Of a stretch of 61,261 nucleotides of DNA, positions 40,451-48,795 are shown in pieces (the stretch's first letter is position 1; each line of letters opens with the position of its first letter). Source of the DNA: Clostridia bacterium (lineage in GTDB: Bacteria > Bacillota > Clostridia > Oscillospirales > CAG-272); the NCBI GenBank assembly GCA_017455185.1, contig JAFTBN010000049.1, forward strand, positions 1 through 61,261, in the 5' to 3' direction. A program made the translations under genes and the position numbers. The notes under the pieces are model-generated. The model saw only the letters and a program-made list of their open reading frames with translations. It was not told the DNA's origin and did not search any database.

Positions 40451-40618
40451 CGATAGAGGCGCGAATCGCCACCGGACCCTGCCGAGATGGCCACCATCCG
40501 TGACGCGGGAACGAGGACGAATCGCCGAAATCGAAAAGATGTGGCATCTTTTCGGTTGGTAGAACGGCGCATAACCGTTATACTGTCGTCGAAGCTTTTG
40601 CTAGATGGAGAGCTATCT
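40451..40618 (+). ncRNA. Lysine riboswitch (L box) aptamer
   Basis: The region has L-box hallmarks in order: GATAGAGGCGCGA at the 5' side, a GCCGAAA segment near 40533, ACTGTCGTC near 40582, and GGAGAGCTATC at the 3' side. GATAG (40452-40456) and CTATC (40613-40617) form the closing P1 stem. A terminator follows and then dapA, the standard context. Lysine binding should stabilise P1 and favour termination. The central helices deviate from consensus in places, read by eye only. Confidence 0.85.
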
Positions 40619-40687
40619 GTTTTGTATGGTGAGAAAGGGCGGCCGTTTGCCAAGCCGCATATCTTCTCTATTATAGTACAAGGACAG

Positions 40688-40715
40688 CTGGTTTTCAACC
40701 AGTTTTTTGTTTTTC
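40688..40715 (+). terminator. Riboswitch expression-platform terminator
   Basis: The arms CTGGTT (40688-40693) and AACCAG (40697-40702) are followed by a 6-T run, G and 5 more T. It lies between the lysine aptamer and dapA, so it is the expected regulated terminator. Confidence 0.85.
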
Positions 40716-40798
40716 TGGCGGGTTGAAGATGTGCGGAAGCGGATATGGGTCAGGGCGTCCGGACCGGTTTGCCCGGATGCGGAAAAGAGGAAAAACGA

Positions 40799-41695
40799 AT
40801 GAGTCAACTCAAACCGAGCATTTTCAAAGGAGCGGCAAGCGCCATCGTAACGCCGTTTGCCGACGGAGCGGTCGATTACGCAGCCTTCGGAGCGCTGCTC
40901 GAAGACCAGATTCAGAACGGGATTGACGCGCTGGTCGTCGCCGGCACTACCGGCGAGGGCGCCACACTGTCCCATGAGGAACACTGCCAGGTGCTCAAAT
41001 TCGCGGCCGAAAAGGTCGCGGGGCGCGTGCCTGTCATCGCGGGAACCGGGTCCAACGACACCGATTACGCCATCACGCTCTCCCGGTACGCCGAGGAGGT
41101 GGGCTGCGACGCGCTGCTTCTGGTCACCCCGTATTACAACAAAGCAACGCCGAAAGGTCTTGTCAAAAGTTTCGTCAAAACCGCGGACAGCACCCGTCTG
41201 CCCTGCATCCTGTACAACGTTCCCTCCCGGACCGGGTGCAACATCACCCTGCCGGTCTACCGGGAACTGGCCAAGCACGAGCGGATCGTGGCAGTCAAGG
41301 AAGCCTCGGGGAATCTGAGCCAGATTGCGCAGATTGCCTGCGAATGCGGGGACGCGCTGGACATCTATTCGGGCAACGACGACCAGATTGTCCCCATTCT
41401 GTCTCTGGGCGGCATCGGGGTCATTTCGGTCCTGTCCAACATTCTGCCCCGCCAGACGCACGACATCTGCCAGGCCTGGTTCGACGGAGACGTCAAACGC
41501 AGCCGGGATCTGCAGCTGTACTATCTCCCCCTGATCAACGCGCTCTTCAGCGAAGTCAACCCCATTCCGGTCAAAACCGCTATGGGTCTGCTCGGAATGT
41601 GCCGGGAGGAAATGCGCCTGCCGCTGTGTGAAATGGAAGAGGACAACCGGGCCAAACTGATTGCCATCCTTGCGCGGTACGGATTCCGGGTATAA
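40799..41695 (+). CDS. dapA: 4-hydroxy-tetrahydrodipicolinate synthase
   Basis: DapA, 298 residues, condenses pyruvate with aspartate semialdehyde in the lysine/diaminopimelate pathway. The TIM-barrel motifs include VVAGTTGEGATLSHEEH, VTPYYNKATPKGL and YNVPSRTGCN, with the Schiff-base lysine in VAVKEASGN. ATG at 40799 follows GAGGAAAAACGA. Regulated by the upstream lysine riboswitch. Confidence 0.97.
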   Translation: MSQLKPSIFKGAASAIVTPFADGAVDYAAFGALLEDQIQNGIDALVVAGTTGEGATLSHEEHCQVLKFAAEKVAGRVPVIAGTGSNDTDYAITLSRYAEEVGCDALLLVTPYYNKATPKGLVKSFVKTADSTRLPCILYNVPSRTGCNITLPVYRELAKHERIVAVKEASGNLSQIAQIACECGDALDIYSGNDDQIVPILSLGGIGVISVLSNILPRQTHDICQAWFDGDVKRSRDLQLYYLPLINALFSEVNPIPVKTAMGLLGMCREEMRLPLCEMEEDNRAKLIAILARYGFRV

Positions 41696-41706
41696 AGGAG
41701 GAAGGT

Positions 41707-42477
41707 ATGAATCCTGTCTCCATTCTGCTTTGCGGCTGCAACGGCCGCATGGGAAAAGCCGTTCAGAGCGCAGTCGCCCGGCATGCGGATGCTTTCACCG
41801 TCACGGCCGGCGTGGATATAGCCCCGGCCCAATGTTCCTTCCCGGTTTATCCCTCGGTTGAACAAGTGCGGGAACGCGCGGACGTATTGGTGGATTTCTC
41901 TCACCACAGCGCCCTGCCCTCCCTTTGCGCCTATGCCAAAGCAAACCGGGTTCCCCTTGTCGTCTGCTCCACCGGGCACACCGAGGAAGAACTGGAACTT
42001 CTGACGCAGACTTCCAAGGAGGTCGCGGTCTTCCGCTCGGGTAACATGTCCCTGGGCGTAAACCTGCTGCTCGAGCTGGTAAAGAAAGCGGCCGCGGTCC
42101 TGGGCGAGGACTTCGACGTGGAAATCATCGAAAAGCATCACAACAAGAAACTGGACGCGCCCAGCGGGACCGCCCTGATGCTGGCCGACGCCGCAGCGGA
42201 ACAGTTCGAAGGCGGAAAGGACTACGTCTTCGACCGTCACTCGGTCCGCCGGGAACGGAACAAACGGGAAATCGGGATTTCCTCGGTCCGAGGAGGCAAC
42301 ATCGTCGGCGAGCACGAAGTGCTCTTCTGCGGAGAGAACGAGACGCTGACCCTGAGCCATCAGGCGGCTTCCCGCGAGGTGTTCGCGGACGGAGCGCTCA
42401 AGGCGGCCGCCTTCATGGCCGGCCTAGCCCCGGGCTTCTATTCGATGTCCGACGTATTGGCCGAGGCGCTCGGATAA
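41707..42477 (+). CDS. dapB: 4-hydroxy-tetrahydrodipicolinate reductase
   Basis: DapB, 256 residues, reduces the DapA product with NAD(P)H. The N-terminal nucleotide-binding motif is CGCNGRMGKAV, then VCSTGHTEEE, and the signature EIIEKHHNKKLDAPSGTA that binds substrate. It lies 11 bases after dapA in a riboswitch-controlled pair that supplies lysine and meso-diaminopimelate for peptidoglycan. Confidence 0.96.
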   Translation: MNPVSILLCGCNGRMGKAVQSAVARHADAFTVTAGVDIAPAQCSFPVYPSVEQVRERADVLVDFSHHSALPSLCAYAKANRVPLVVCSTGHTEEELELLTQTSKEVAVFRSGNMSLGVNLLLELVKKAAAVLGEDFDVEIIEKHHNKKLDAPSGTALMLADAAAEQFEGGKDYVFDRHSVRRERNKREIGISSVRGGNIVGEHEVLFCGENETLTLSHQAASREVFADGALKAAAFMAGLAPGFYSMSDVLAEALG

Positions 42478-42500
42478 GACGGAATAGCCGCGCGCATAGA

Positions 42501-42538
42501 AAGAATCCGGGAGGAACGAACCTTCCGGATTCTTTTTT
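42501..42538 (+). terminator. Terminator of dapAB
   Basis: The arms AAGAATCCGG (42501-42510) and CCGGATTCTT (42525-42534) enclose a loop and are followed by T residues. It sits 23 bases after dapB and before the convergent esterase gene. Confidence 0.92.
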
Positions 42539-42543
42539 TGCAA

Positions 42544-43281
42544 TCAGCCGTCCAGCCTTTGGGCGTACAGCCAGTCCAACAGTCCCCAGGAGTTGACCGC
42601 GATTTCCCAGCAGCCGTGTCCCGCGTAATTGTATTCGGTATAGCGCATCGTTTTTCCTCCCGCGTCGAGCACGGCCTGCACCATGTCCCTCGAACCGCTC
42701 ACCGGAACCGCCGGGTCATCCGAGGAATGGAAGGCATGAACGGGCTTTTTCGCCACGACCGGCGCGACCGTCATATCCCCGCTCCCGCAGATCGGAACGC
42801 CCGCGGCAAACAGTTCGGGGTTGTGTCCGAGCAGATGCCAGGTCCCGTGTCCGCCCATGGAAATGCCCATGACGTAGACCCTGGCCGGGTCGACCGGATA
42901 ACGGCTCATAAAATCTCCCAATACGGCCATTGCCCGGTTCAGGGAGGGCTTTTTGAGAGGCTCGCTTTCGGGTCCGGAACGGTAGGCGCCCTTGAGCAGC
43001 CCGTTGTTCACCCAGGTGTCGCCTTCAGCGCATTGCGGAATGAGAACAAGGCCCGAGTAGACCGGCGAGGCGGGATCGGCAAAGAGAGATCGGACCACGT
43101 GCTTGAGCTGAGCCCGGTTGTCATCGCCCCGCTCGCCTGCGCCGTGAAGAAACAGAAGCAGCGGAACCTTCCGGTCCTTTTCCATCCCCAGAGGGACAAA
43201 ATACCGATACGGGAGTTTTCCCCCTTTTTCGTCGGTGTAAACCCCGGCGAGCAGGTCCCTCTCCACGTCAATGGGCTGCAT
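42544..43281 (-). CDS. Alpha/beta hydrolase (esterase, phospholipase/carboxylesterase-like)
   Basis: A 245-residue alpha/beta hydrolase without signal peptide. The oxyanion region is LLLFLHGAGERGDD, the nucleophile elbow GISMGGHG, an Asp lies in HSSDDPAVPV and the catalytic His in YAGHGCWE. This matches predicted peptidase/esterase family members related to PHB depolymerases. Substrate unknown. It starts at the glcK stop (bases shared) with GGAAGGAGG upstream, and is the last gene of the long minus-strand run. Confidence 0.85.
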   Translation of the reverse strand: MQPIDVERDLLAGVYTDEKGGKLPYRYFVPLGMEKDRKVPLLLFLHGAGERGDDNRAQLKHVVRSLFADPASPVYSGLVLIPQCAEGDTWVNNGLLKGAYRSGPESEPLKKPSLNRAMAVLGDFMSRYPVDPARVYVMGISMGGHGTWHLLGHNPELFAAGVPICGSGDMTVAPVVAKKPVHAFHSSDDPAVPVSGSRDMVQAVLDAGGKTMRYTEYNYAGHGCWEIAVNSWGLLDWLYAQRLDG

Positions 43282-44255
43282 CAGGCTTCCTCCTTCCCGG
43301 TGCCCAGCATCGCGGCGCCGATGATGCCGGCGTCGTTCTTAAGCTGCGCCACCCGGATGCGGCAGGGTGTCACCACGTCGCCCCCGTAACGTTCCTTGCG
43401 GATGGTATCCATCAGGCGGTTGACCAGATCGTCTCCCTCGTTGGAGATACCGCCGCCGATGGAAAGGACCTCGGGCTGAAAGATGTTGACCAGGTTGGTG
43501 ATGCCGCAGGCAAGATACGAGCAATACTCGTCCACCACCTCGCGCGCGGCCGCATCCCCTTTGCGCATTCCGTCAAACGCGGTCCGCCCGGACACTTTCC
43601 CTTTTTCCCGGGCCAGGTCTTCGAGCAGGGTTTCGCGGCCGGTCTTCCGGCACTCTTCCATTTTTTCCTTTGTCATGGCAATCAAAGCAGTCGCGGAGGA
43701 ATATGCCTCCCAGCAGCCCCGGCGTCCGCAGGTGCAGGGCCTGCCGCCCGCCACGATGACCATATGCCCGAGCTCCGCTCCGGCACAGTTGAAGCCCGAA
43801 TAGACCTTTCCGTCGATGACGATTCCGCCGCCTACGCCTGTGCCCAGGGTCACCATGACCGAGTCGGAAGTTCCCTTGGCCGCTCCGGCAACCGCCTCAC
43901 CCCAGGCAGCCGCGTTCGCGTCGTTTTCCACGTGGATGTTCCCGCAGGGGATTTTCTCCCCCAGCAGCTGTGCCAGAGGAAAGCGGTGGAACGGCAGATT
44001 GTTCGCATACTCCACCACACCGGTTGTGTGGTTGACGGTTCCGGGCGCGGCGACGCCGACCGATTCCACCTTCTCAAAGGGGACGCCTGCCGTTTCACAC
44101 ACCGCCCGGCACAGTTCGGCCATCGTTTCCACGATGGCTTCTCCGCCCCGTTCCACCTGCGTCGGGGCGCTTTTTTGCGCGACAATCCTGCAATCCTTGT
44201 CAACCAGGCCGACCGCGATGTTCGTGCCGCCCAGATCAATACCCAAACGATACAT
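43281..44255 (-). CDS. glcK: ROK family glucokinase
   Basis: A 324-residue ROK-family sugar kinase. The phosphate motif is LGIDLGGTNIAVGLVD, the catalytic Asp lies in VENDANAAAWGE, and the zinc site is CTCGRRGCWEAYSS with preceding GHM. The family also has other hexokinases, but resemblance to Bacillus GlcK is good. ATG at 44255 follows AGAGGTTTAT; an upstream ATG at 44276 is less likely. It lies 17 bases after the lipid kinase gene. Confidence 0.92.
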   Translation of the reverse strand: MYRLGIDLGGTNIAVGLVDKDCRIVAQKSAPTQVERGGEAIVETMAELCRAVCETAGVPFEKVESVGVAAPGTVNHTTGVVEYANNLPFHRFPLAQLLGEKIPCGNIHVENDANAAAWGEAVAGAAKGTSDSVMVTLGTGVGGGIVIDGKVYSGFNCAGAELGHMVIVAGGRPCTCGRRGCWEAYSSATALIAMTKEKMEECRKTGRETLLEDLAREKGKVSGRTAFDGMRKGDAAAREVVDEYCSYLACGITNLVNIFQPEVLSIGGGISNEGDDLVNRLMDTIRKERYGGDVVTPCRIRVAQLKNDAGIIGAAMLGTGKEEA

Positions 44256-44272
44256 ATAAACCTCTGTTCCGC

Positions 44273-45151
44273 TCACTTCCTGTAGGTGTGAACTGTATAT
44301 TTTCTGACTTTGAGGAAGGTTTCCCCGTCAACCTGCAAAGGGGTCGGGCGGTCGAACTCCACCTCGATGTCATGTCCTTTTTCGATTTCGATCATGTCGG
44401 TGTATTTGACGTGCTTCCCTTCGAAGATGGACGGGAAGCGCATCAGGGAAGTCAGACGGCCCTTTCCGTGGAAGACCATCAGGGAAACCGTTCTCTCGGG
44501 ATTCAGCCGGTCCTGCTGGGGCGCGGGCTGTATGCCGCCGCCGTAATACCGGCCGTTCATGGTCGGAGCCAGCCAGACCTTCTTGAATTCCTTCCATTCC
44601 CCTCCGTCCACGCGGTAGCGGACCGAAGTGGGCTTGTATTTGAACAAAAGGCCCTTGATGGCGATGGCGGTGTAGTTGATCGGCTTGTTGGTTCCCTTGG
44701 CGCGGATCCGGTCGCCCTCCTCGCAGCAATATCCGTCGATGCCGTATCCGATGCCGTTCATGAAGAGCATCTCATGCTTGTATTCCCCCTCGATCACGAC
44801 GGTCGGCAATTCGCACAGATAGGGGTTGACCTGCACCGGCTTTCCGTCCTCGGCATACCCGATGTCGCGCAAAAAGTCGTTGCCGGAGCCCGCAGGAAAG
44901 AAATAGATCGGGCGCTCCATCTTCTCGTTGCCCAGCGCGTTGGCCAGGAAATTCAGCGTTCCGTCCCCGCCGATCAGAACGGGATCCGTATCCTCGGGCA
45001 GACCCAGGATGAAGGCCTTCATGTCCTGTACCTTCATCACGTCCGTCAGAATCAGTTCGTCGTCCGGCAGAACCTGTTTCAGCTTTTCGATTGCCTGCTC
45101 CCCGGTCCCGTTTCCGGACAGCGGGTTGTACATTACCTGATACTTTTTCAT
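44273..45151 (-). CDS. Diacylglycerol kinase family lipid kinase
   Basis: A 292-residue DagK/YegS-type kinase: YNPLSGNGTGEQAI at the N-terminus, IGGDGTLNFLANAL (GGDGT motif) and PAGSGNDFLRDIG, then a beta-rich C-terminal domain. It should phosphorylate diacylglycerol or a related lipid at the membrane. Next to plsC, so a phospholipid recycling role fits, but this is inference. Confidence 0.88.
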   Translation of the reverse strand: MKKYQVMYNPLSGNGTGEQAIEKLKQVLPDDELILTDVMKVQDMKAFILGLPEDTDPVLIGGDGTLNFLANALGNEKMERPIYFFPAGSGNDFLRDIGYAEDGKPVQVNPYLCELPTVVIEGEYKHEMLFMNGIGYGIDGYCCEEGDRIRAKGTNKPINYTAIAIKGLLFKYKPTSVRYRVDGGEWKEFKKVWLAPTMNGRYYGGGIQPAPQQDRLNPERTVSLMVFHGKGRLTSLMRFPSIFEGKHVKYTDMIEIEKGHDIEVEFDRPTPLQVDGETFLKVRKYTVHTYRK

Positions 45152-45179
45152 CTTTCGATTCCTTTCCTGTTCTTTTGCT

Positions 45180-45923
45180 TTATTGTTCTTTTTTGCTTTT
45201 CAGAAAGTCTTCCATCTCCGAGCGGATTTCGTCGCTCACCTGTCCCATGGGCTTTCCCTCCAGATACGAGGCGGGCAGCACATCCAATATGTCAAGATAA
45301 ACGTCGGTCCGTTTGAAAGGCATCCTGTGCCCGATCTGCTCCGTGCCCCGGATGACGCTGACCACCACGGGACAGGGGGCCCGGAAGGCAGGATAGAGAC
45401 TGCCTTCGTGGAACGGAAGAAGTTCCCCGGTTTTGGAACGGGTTCCCTCGGGATACACGCCCAGACTGACCACGTCCGACTCAATCAGCTGCTTCCCTTT
45501 CTGGAAGATGTAGAGAGACTGCTTGAGGCTGTTGCGGTCGATGGGCAGGCAGTTGCACCGGCGCATGATCGCTCCGGCCACGGGAATTTTCAGATTCTCC
45601 TCCTTGGAAATGAACACCAGGCGGAAGCGGCGCAGATACCGGATGGCAATCATCGGGTCGAACACGGACCGGTGGTTGGAAACCAGATAGAAGCGCCCGT
45701 CCTTCGGTATTCGTTCCGTTCCGGTCAGGTGCATCCGCACGCGCGCGACGCGCATCACGAAGAAAAGGGCCGACTGCATAATCCACCAATAGTATGCGCT
45801 TCTCTTAGCGTAAATCCTGTTTTTGTCCACGAACAGCGAGCTGACGATGACAAGAAGCACGTAAAGGAGAAACAGACCGACAAGCCCGCCGAGAACGGTC
45901 AATACAACAAAGTACCACTTCAT
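45180..45923 (-). CDS. plsC: 1-acyl-sn-glycerol-3-phosphate acyltransferase
   Basis: A 247-residue PlsC-family acyltransferase with one N-terminal transmembrane segment (about 5-28). The catalytic HX4D motif is SNHRSVFDPM, then RRCNCLPIDRNS and the glycerophosphate-binding YPEGTRSKTG. It adds the second acyl chain in phosphatidic acid synthesis. It lies between trkA and the lipid kinase gene. Confidence 0.93.
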   Translation of the reverse strand: MKWYFVVLTVLGGLVGLFLLYVLLVIVSSLFVDKNRIYAKRSAYYWWIMQSALFFVMRVARVRMHLTGTERIPKDGRFYLVSNHRSVFDPMIAIRYLRRFRLVFISKEENLKIPVAGAIMRRCNCLPIDRNSLKQSLYIFQKGKQLIESDVVSLGVYPEGTRSKTGELLPFHEGSLYPAFRAPCPVVVSVIRGTEQIGHRMPFKRTDVYLDILDVLPASYLEGKPMGQVSDEIRSEMEDFLKSKKEQ

Positions 45924-45932
45924 CCCGGACTC

Positions 45933-46580
45933 CTAGAAGACCTTGGACACGTCGGACTTGTTCATGATGATGAGCAGCGTGTCGTCCTTTTCGATCCGCC
46001 GGTCAGGATCCGGATTTCCCATGATCTTGCCCTTGACCTTGATTCCGATGACGTTGATACCGTATTTTTTACGGAGTTCGAGTTCGAGCAGCGAGTGGTT
46101 CACCCAGGCGCTGCGCGGAACCACTTCAATCAGGGACAGCGCGTCCTGGATGTTGAAGAAGTCCCGGATTTCGTTGGAATACAGGCGGATGGCATTCCGC
46201 TTGGCGCTCTCCTCCTCGGGATAGATGATTTCATCCGCGCCGACGCGCGTCAGGATATCGCCCATACGGACGTTGCGCGCCTTGGCCACGATCCGCCCGA
46301 CGCCGGACTCCTTGGCGATCATGCAGCACATGATGCTGGATTCCAGATTGGACGCCATGGTCACAAGGACCGTGTCCATCTGGGCCAGGCCCAGTTTCTT
46401 GAGAGACATCGGATCCGAAAGGTCGCACAGCACCGCGCGTTCCACCTGGTCCTTGACCTGGTCGATCAGGTCCTCGTTGTGGTCCGCCACCATCACCTGG
46501 GCGCCCAGTTTGGAAAGTTCGAGCGCAATTCCCATGCCGAACCTTCCCATGCCCAATACCGCAAATGTCTTGTTGCTCAT
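45933..46580 (-). CDS. trkA: Potassium uptake regulatory subunit TrkA/KtrA
   Basis: A 215-residue RCK protein. The N-terminal NAD-binding motif is LGMGRFGMGIALEL, and the C-terminal TrkA-C domain starts near residue 135. It forms a gating ring with the TrkH-like channel encoded 15 bases upstream. A single RCK unit of this length matches KtrA-type partners rather than the double-length E. coli TrkA. Confidence 0.94.
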   Translation of the reverse strand: MSNKTFAVLGMGRFGMGIALELSKLGAQVMVADHNEDLIDQVKDQVERAVLCDLSDPMSLKKLGLAQMDTVLVTMASNLESSIMCCMIAKESGVGRIVAKARNVRMGDILTRVGADEIIYPEEESAKRNAIRLYSNEIRDFFNIQDALSLIEVVPRSAWVNHSLLELELRKKYGINVIGIKVKGKIMGNPDPDRRIEKDDTLLIIMNKSDVSKVF

Positions 46581-46595
46581 CTTCTTTCCCCTTTA

Positions 46596-47987
46596 CTATC
46601 CAACCGTGAAATTCCCCTTTGCGACCACTACCGCGTCCCTCTTGGAGCGTCCGGCCTCAAAGAACAAAACAATCGTAATCGGCCCGATCCGGCCTAAAAA
46701 CATCGAAAGGATGACAATCACCTGCCCGACCGAATTGAGCAGCGGAGTCACGCCCTGCGAAAGCCCCACCGTTCCGGTCGCGGAAAACATCTCGTACAGC
46801 ACATGCATCACCGGCAAATCGTTGGTGGCAAGCAGCAGAATCGAACCCAGGATGGTCACCAGCAGCGACACGGTGACAATCGCGGCGGCCTTGACGATCA
46901 GGTCGTAGGAAATCAGCCGCTTGTGGAGCACCGCGTGCTTGCGCCCCCGCACGAACGCCAGCGCGTTCATCAGAAGGATCAGGACCGTCATGGTCTTGAC
47001 GCCGCCCGCCATACCGACGGGCGAACCGCCGATGAACATGAACAACAGCCCGATGACCGCCGTGGCGGACCGCAGTCCCTCCTGCGGGATCGTAAAGAAG
47101 CCGGCCGTACGCCAGGTCACGGACTGGAAGAAACTTTGCAGAACCTTCTGCCCGCCCGACAGACCGCCCAGCGTCGCGGGATTGTCGTGCTCCAGCAGGA
47201 ACACAAGCCCGGCTCCTCCCACAATGAGAATCAGGGTCATGACAAGGATTCCCTTGGTGTTCTCACTCAGTTTTCGGAAGAAATGAAGCGGACTCTTTCT
47301 TCCCTTGATCGCTTCCCGGCTCTTGTTCAGCCAGTCGAACCAGAAGACGAATCCAAGCCCTCCCAGCACAATCAGCGCCATGGTCACAATCAGGAAGAAC
47401 GCGTCGTCCCGGATGAAGGTCAGACTGTCGTTCCCGAACAAGTCCAGCCCGGCGTTGCAGAACGAGGAAACCGAATTGAAGACCGAATACCAGACTCCCT
47501 TTGCCCCGAACCGGGGGACAAGGCGGATCATCAGAAGGCCGGCTCCCAGGCCCTCGACGATGAACGTGTCGCGCACAAGCCGGCGCACAAAATTCCCGAG
47601 CCCTTCGAAAGTCGTCAGGTTGAAATTGTCCTGCATCAGCATCATGAAGCGCAGGGACAGCCTGCGCCGCAGCAGCGTCAGGATGAACGAGGCCATGGTC
47701 ACCATGCCAAAGCCTCCCGCCTGAATCAGGAGCAGAATGACGATCTGCCCGAACAGCGTCCAGTGGGAAAACGTCGGAACCACGGTAAGCCCTGTCACGC
47801 AGACCGAAGTGGTCGAGGTGAAGAAAGCAGTCAGAAAGGTCGTCTTCTCCCCTTCCGCCGTCGCGACGGGCAACAGAAGCAGCAGCGTCCCGGCCAGAAT
47901 CAGCAGCACGAAACAACCGACGATGATGTGCGGAGACTCGAGCCTCCTCTTGCGCCAGTCGGTGATATTGTCCTTAATCCTTGCCAT
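46596..47987 (-). CDS. trkH: Potassium uptake channel subunit TrkH/KtrB
   Basis: About 463 residues with multiple membrane segments. Selectivity-filter loops are visible (TTSVCVTGLTVV, SVSSFCNAGLDLFG, WRTAGFF and SATGTVGLSQG). The length and KtrA-type partner favour a Ktr system. Start at ATG 47987 or 47996; neither has a strong ribosome binding site because translation is coupled to the overlapping MGMT-family gene. Confidence 0.93.
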   Translation of the reverse strand: MARIKDNITDWRKRRLESPHIIVGCFVLLILAGTLLLLLPVATAEGEKTTFLTAFFTSTTSVCVTGLTVVPTFSHWTLFGQIVILLLIQAGGFGMVTMASFILTLLRRRLSLRFMMLMQDNFNLTTFEGLGNFVRRLVRDTFIVEGLGAGLLMIRLVPRFGAKGVWYSVFNSVSSFCNAGLDLFGNDSLTFIRDDAFFLIVTMALIVLGGLGFVFWFDWLNKSREAIKGRKSPLHFFRKLSENTKGILVMTLILIVGGAGLVFLLEHDNPATLGGLSGGQKVLQSFFQSVTWRTAGFFTIPQEGLRSATAVIGLLFMFIGGSPVGMAGGVKTMTVLILLMNALAFVRGRKHAVLHKRLISYDLIVKAAAIVTVSLLVTILGSILLLATNDLPVMHVLYEMFSATGTVGLSQGVTPLLNSVGQVIVILSMFLGRIGPITIVLFFEAGRSKRDAVVVAKGNFTVG

Positions 47988-48351
47988 CTGTCTCATCTGC
48001 GTTTGGCCTTTCCTCTTTCCAAAGATATCGGTCCAGATCCACGAATCCGTCCCTGACTTCTACCCCCTCGTCCCGCAGCAGCTGTTCCTGCACCTGCGGG
48101 CCTCCGAAAGCGAACGCGGGCGCCAGGCGCCCTTCCCGGTTCACCACCCTGTGACAGGGGATGACGCCGGGGGCGGGATTGACGTGCAGCGCGTAGCCGA
48201 CGATCCGGCTCATGCGGGGATTGCCCGCCATGGCCGCGACCCGGCCGTACGTGGTGACGCTCCCCCGCGGTATCCGCTTTACCGCTTCGTAAATACGGAA
48301 AAACGTTCCGTCCCGGTCAACCCCGTTTGCCATCCGGTTCTTATTTTGCAT
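47974..48351 (-). CDS. Small MGMT-family protein (alkylguanine transferase-like)
   Basis: A 125-residue protein consisting only of the DNA-binding/active domain of O6-alkylguanine-DNA alkyltransferases: RIPRGSVTTYGRVAAMAGNPRMSRIVGYALHVNP then VIPCHRVVNREGRL. The reactive Cys66 in PCHRV is retained, unlike alkyltransferase-like proteins of the YbaZ type with Trp there. It may therefore transfer alkyl groups or recruit excision repair. ATG at 48351 follows CAGGAAC and overlaps the PaaI-like gene. Confidence 0.88.
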   Translation of the reverse strand: MQNKNRMANGVDRDGTFFRIYEAVKRIPRGSVTTYGRVAAMAGNPRMSRIVGYALHVNPAPGVIPCHRVVNREGRLAPAFAFGGPQVQEQLLRDEGVEVRDGFVDLDRYLWKEERPNADETDGKD

Positions 48352-48775
48352 GTTCCTGTTTTTTCTGCTCCGGGTCAAGTTTGAAACCCGTTCCGACGAA
48401 AAGAGCGACTTCCCTGCCCGTGTCGTCCGTCAGGCGGACCTGATACAGGCAGGTATTCCGGCCGTCCTTCAGGCAGGCGGCGCGGGCATAGAGATGCTCT
48501 CCCCGGGGCATGCTCAGATAATGCATGTTGACCTCCAGGGCAACCGTGGGCCGGTGCCGCTGGTTGCATGCCACCGCAAACGCGAAATCCGCCAGCGTAT
48601 AGATAACGCCGCCCATGACGCCCCCCAGCGCGTTTTTGTGCTGATCGGTCAGGGTCATGCTGCAAAGGCAGGATCCGTCCTCGTACAGCTCGTCCAGATG
48701 CATACCGCTTGTCATGGCATAGCGGTCGTTCTTGAAATATTCCCTTGCCTGTTCCAGGCTTTCAAAGGTTCCCAT
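48341..48775 (-). CDS. PaaI-type hotdog-fold thioesterase
   Basis: A 144-residue hotdog protein with SGMHLDELYEDGSC, KNALGGVMGGVIYTLADFAFAVACN and VALEVNMHYL, which match the PaaI thioesterase layout, including the GG-x-YTLAD helix start. It should hydrolyse acyl-CoA thioesters; substrate unknown. ATG at 48775 follows AGGAAAAGAG; the frame further upstream is antisense-like GC-rich filler inside uvrA. Confidence 0.85.
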   Translation of the reverse strand: MGTFESLEQAREYFKNDRYAMTSGMHLDELYEDGSCLCSMTLTDQHKNALGGVMGGVIYTLADFAFAVACNQRHRPTVALEVNMHYLSMPRGEHLYARAACLKDGRNTCLYQVRLTDDTGREVALFVGTGFKLDPEQKKQEHAK

Positions 48776-48795
48776 ATGTCTCTCTTTTCCTGTTT

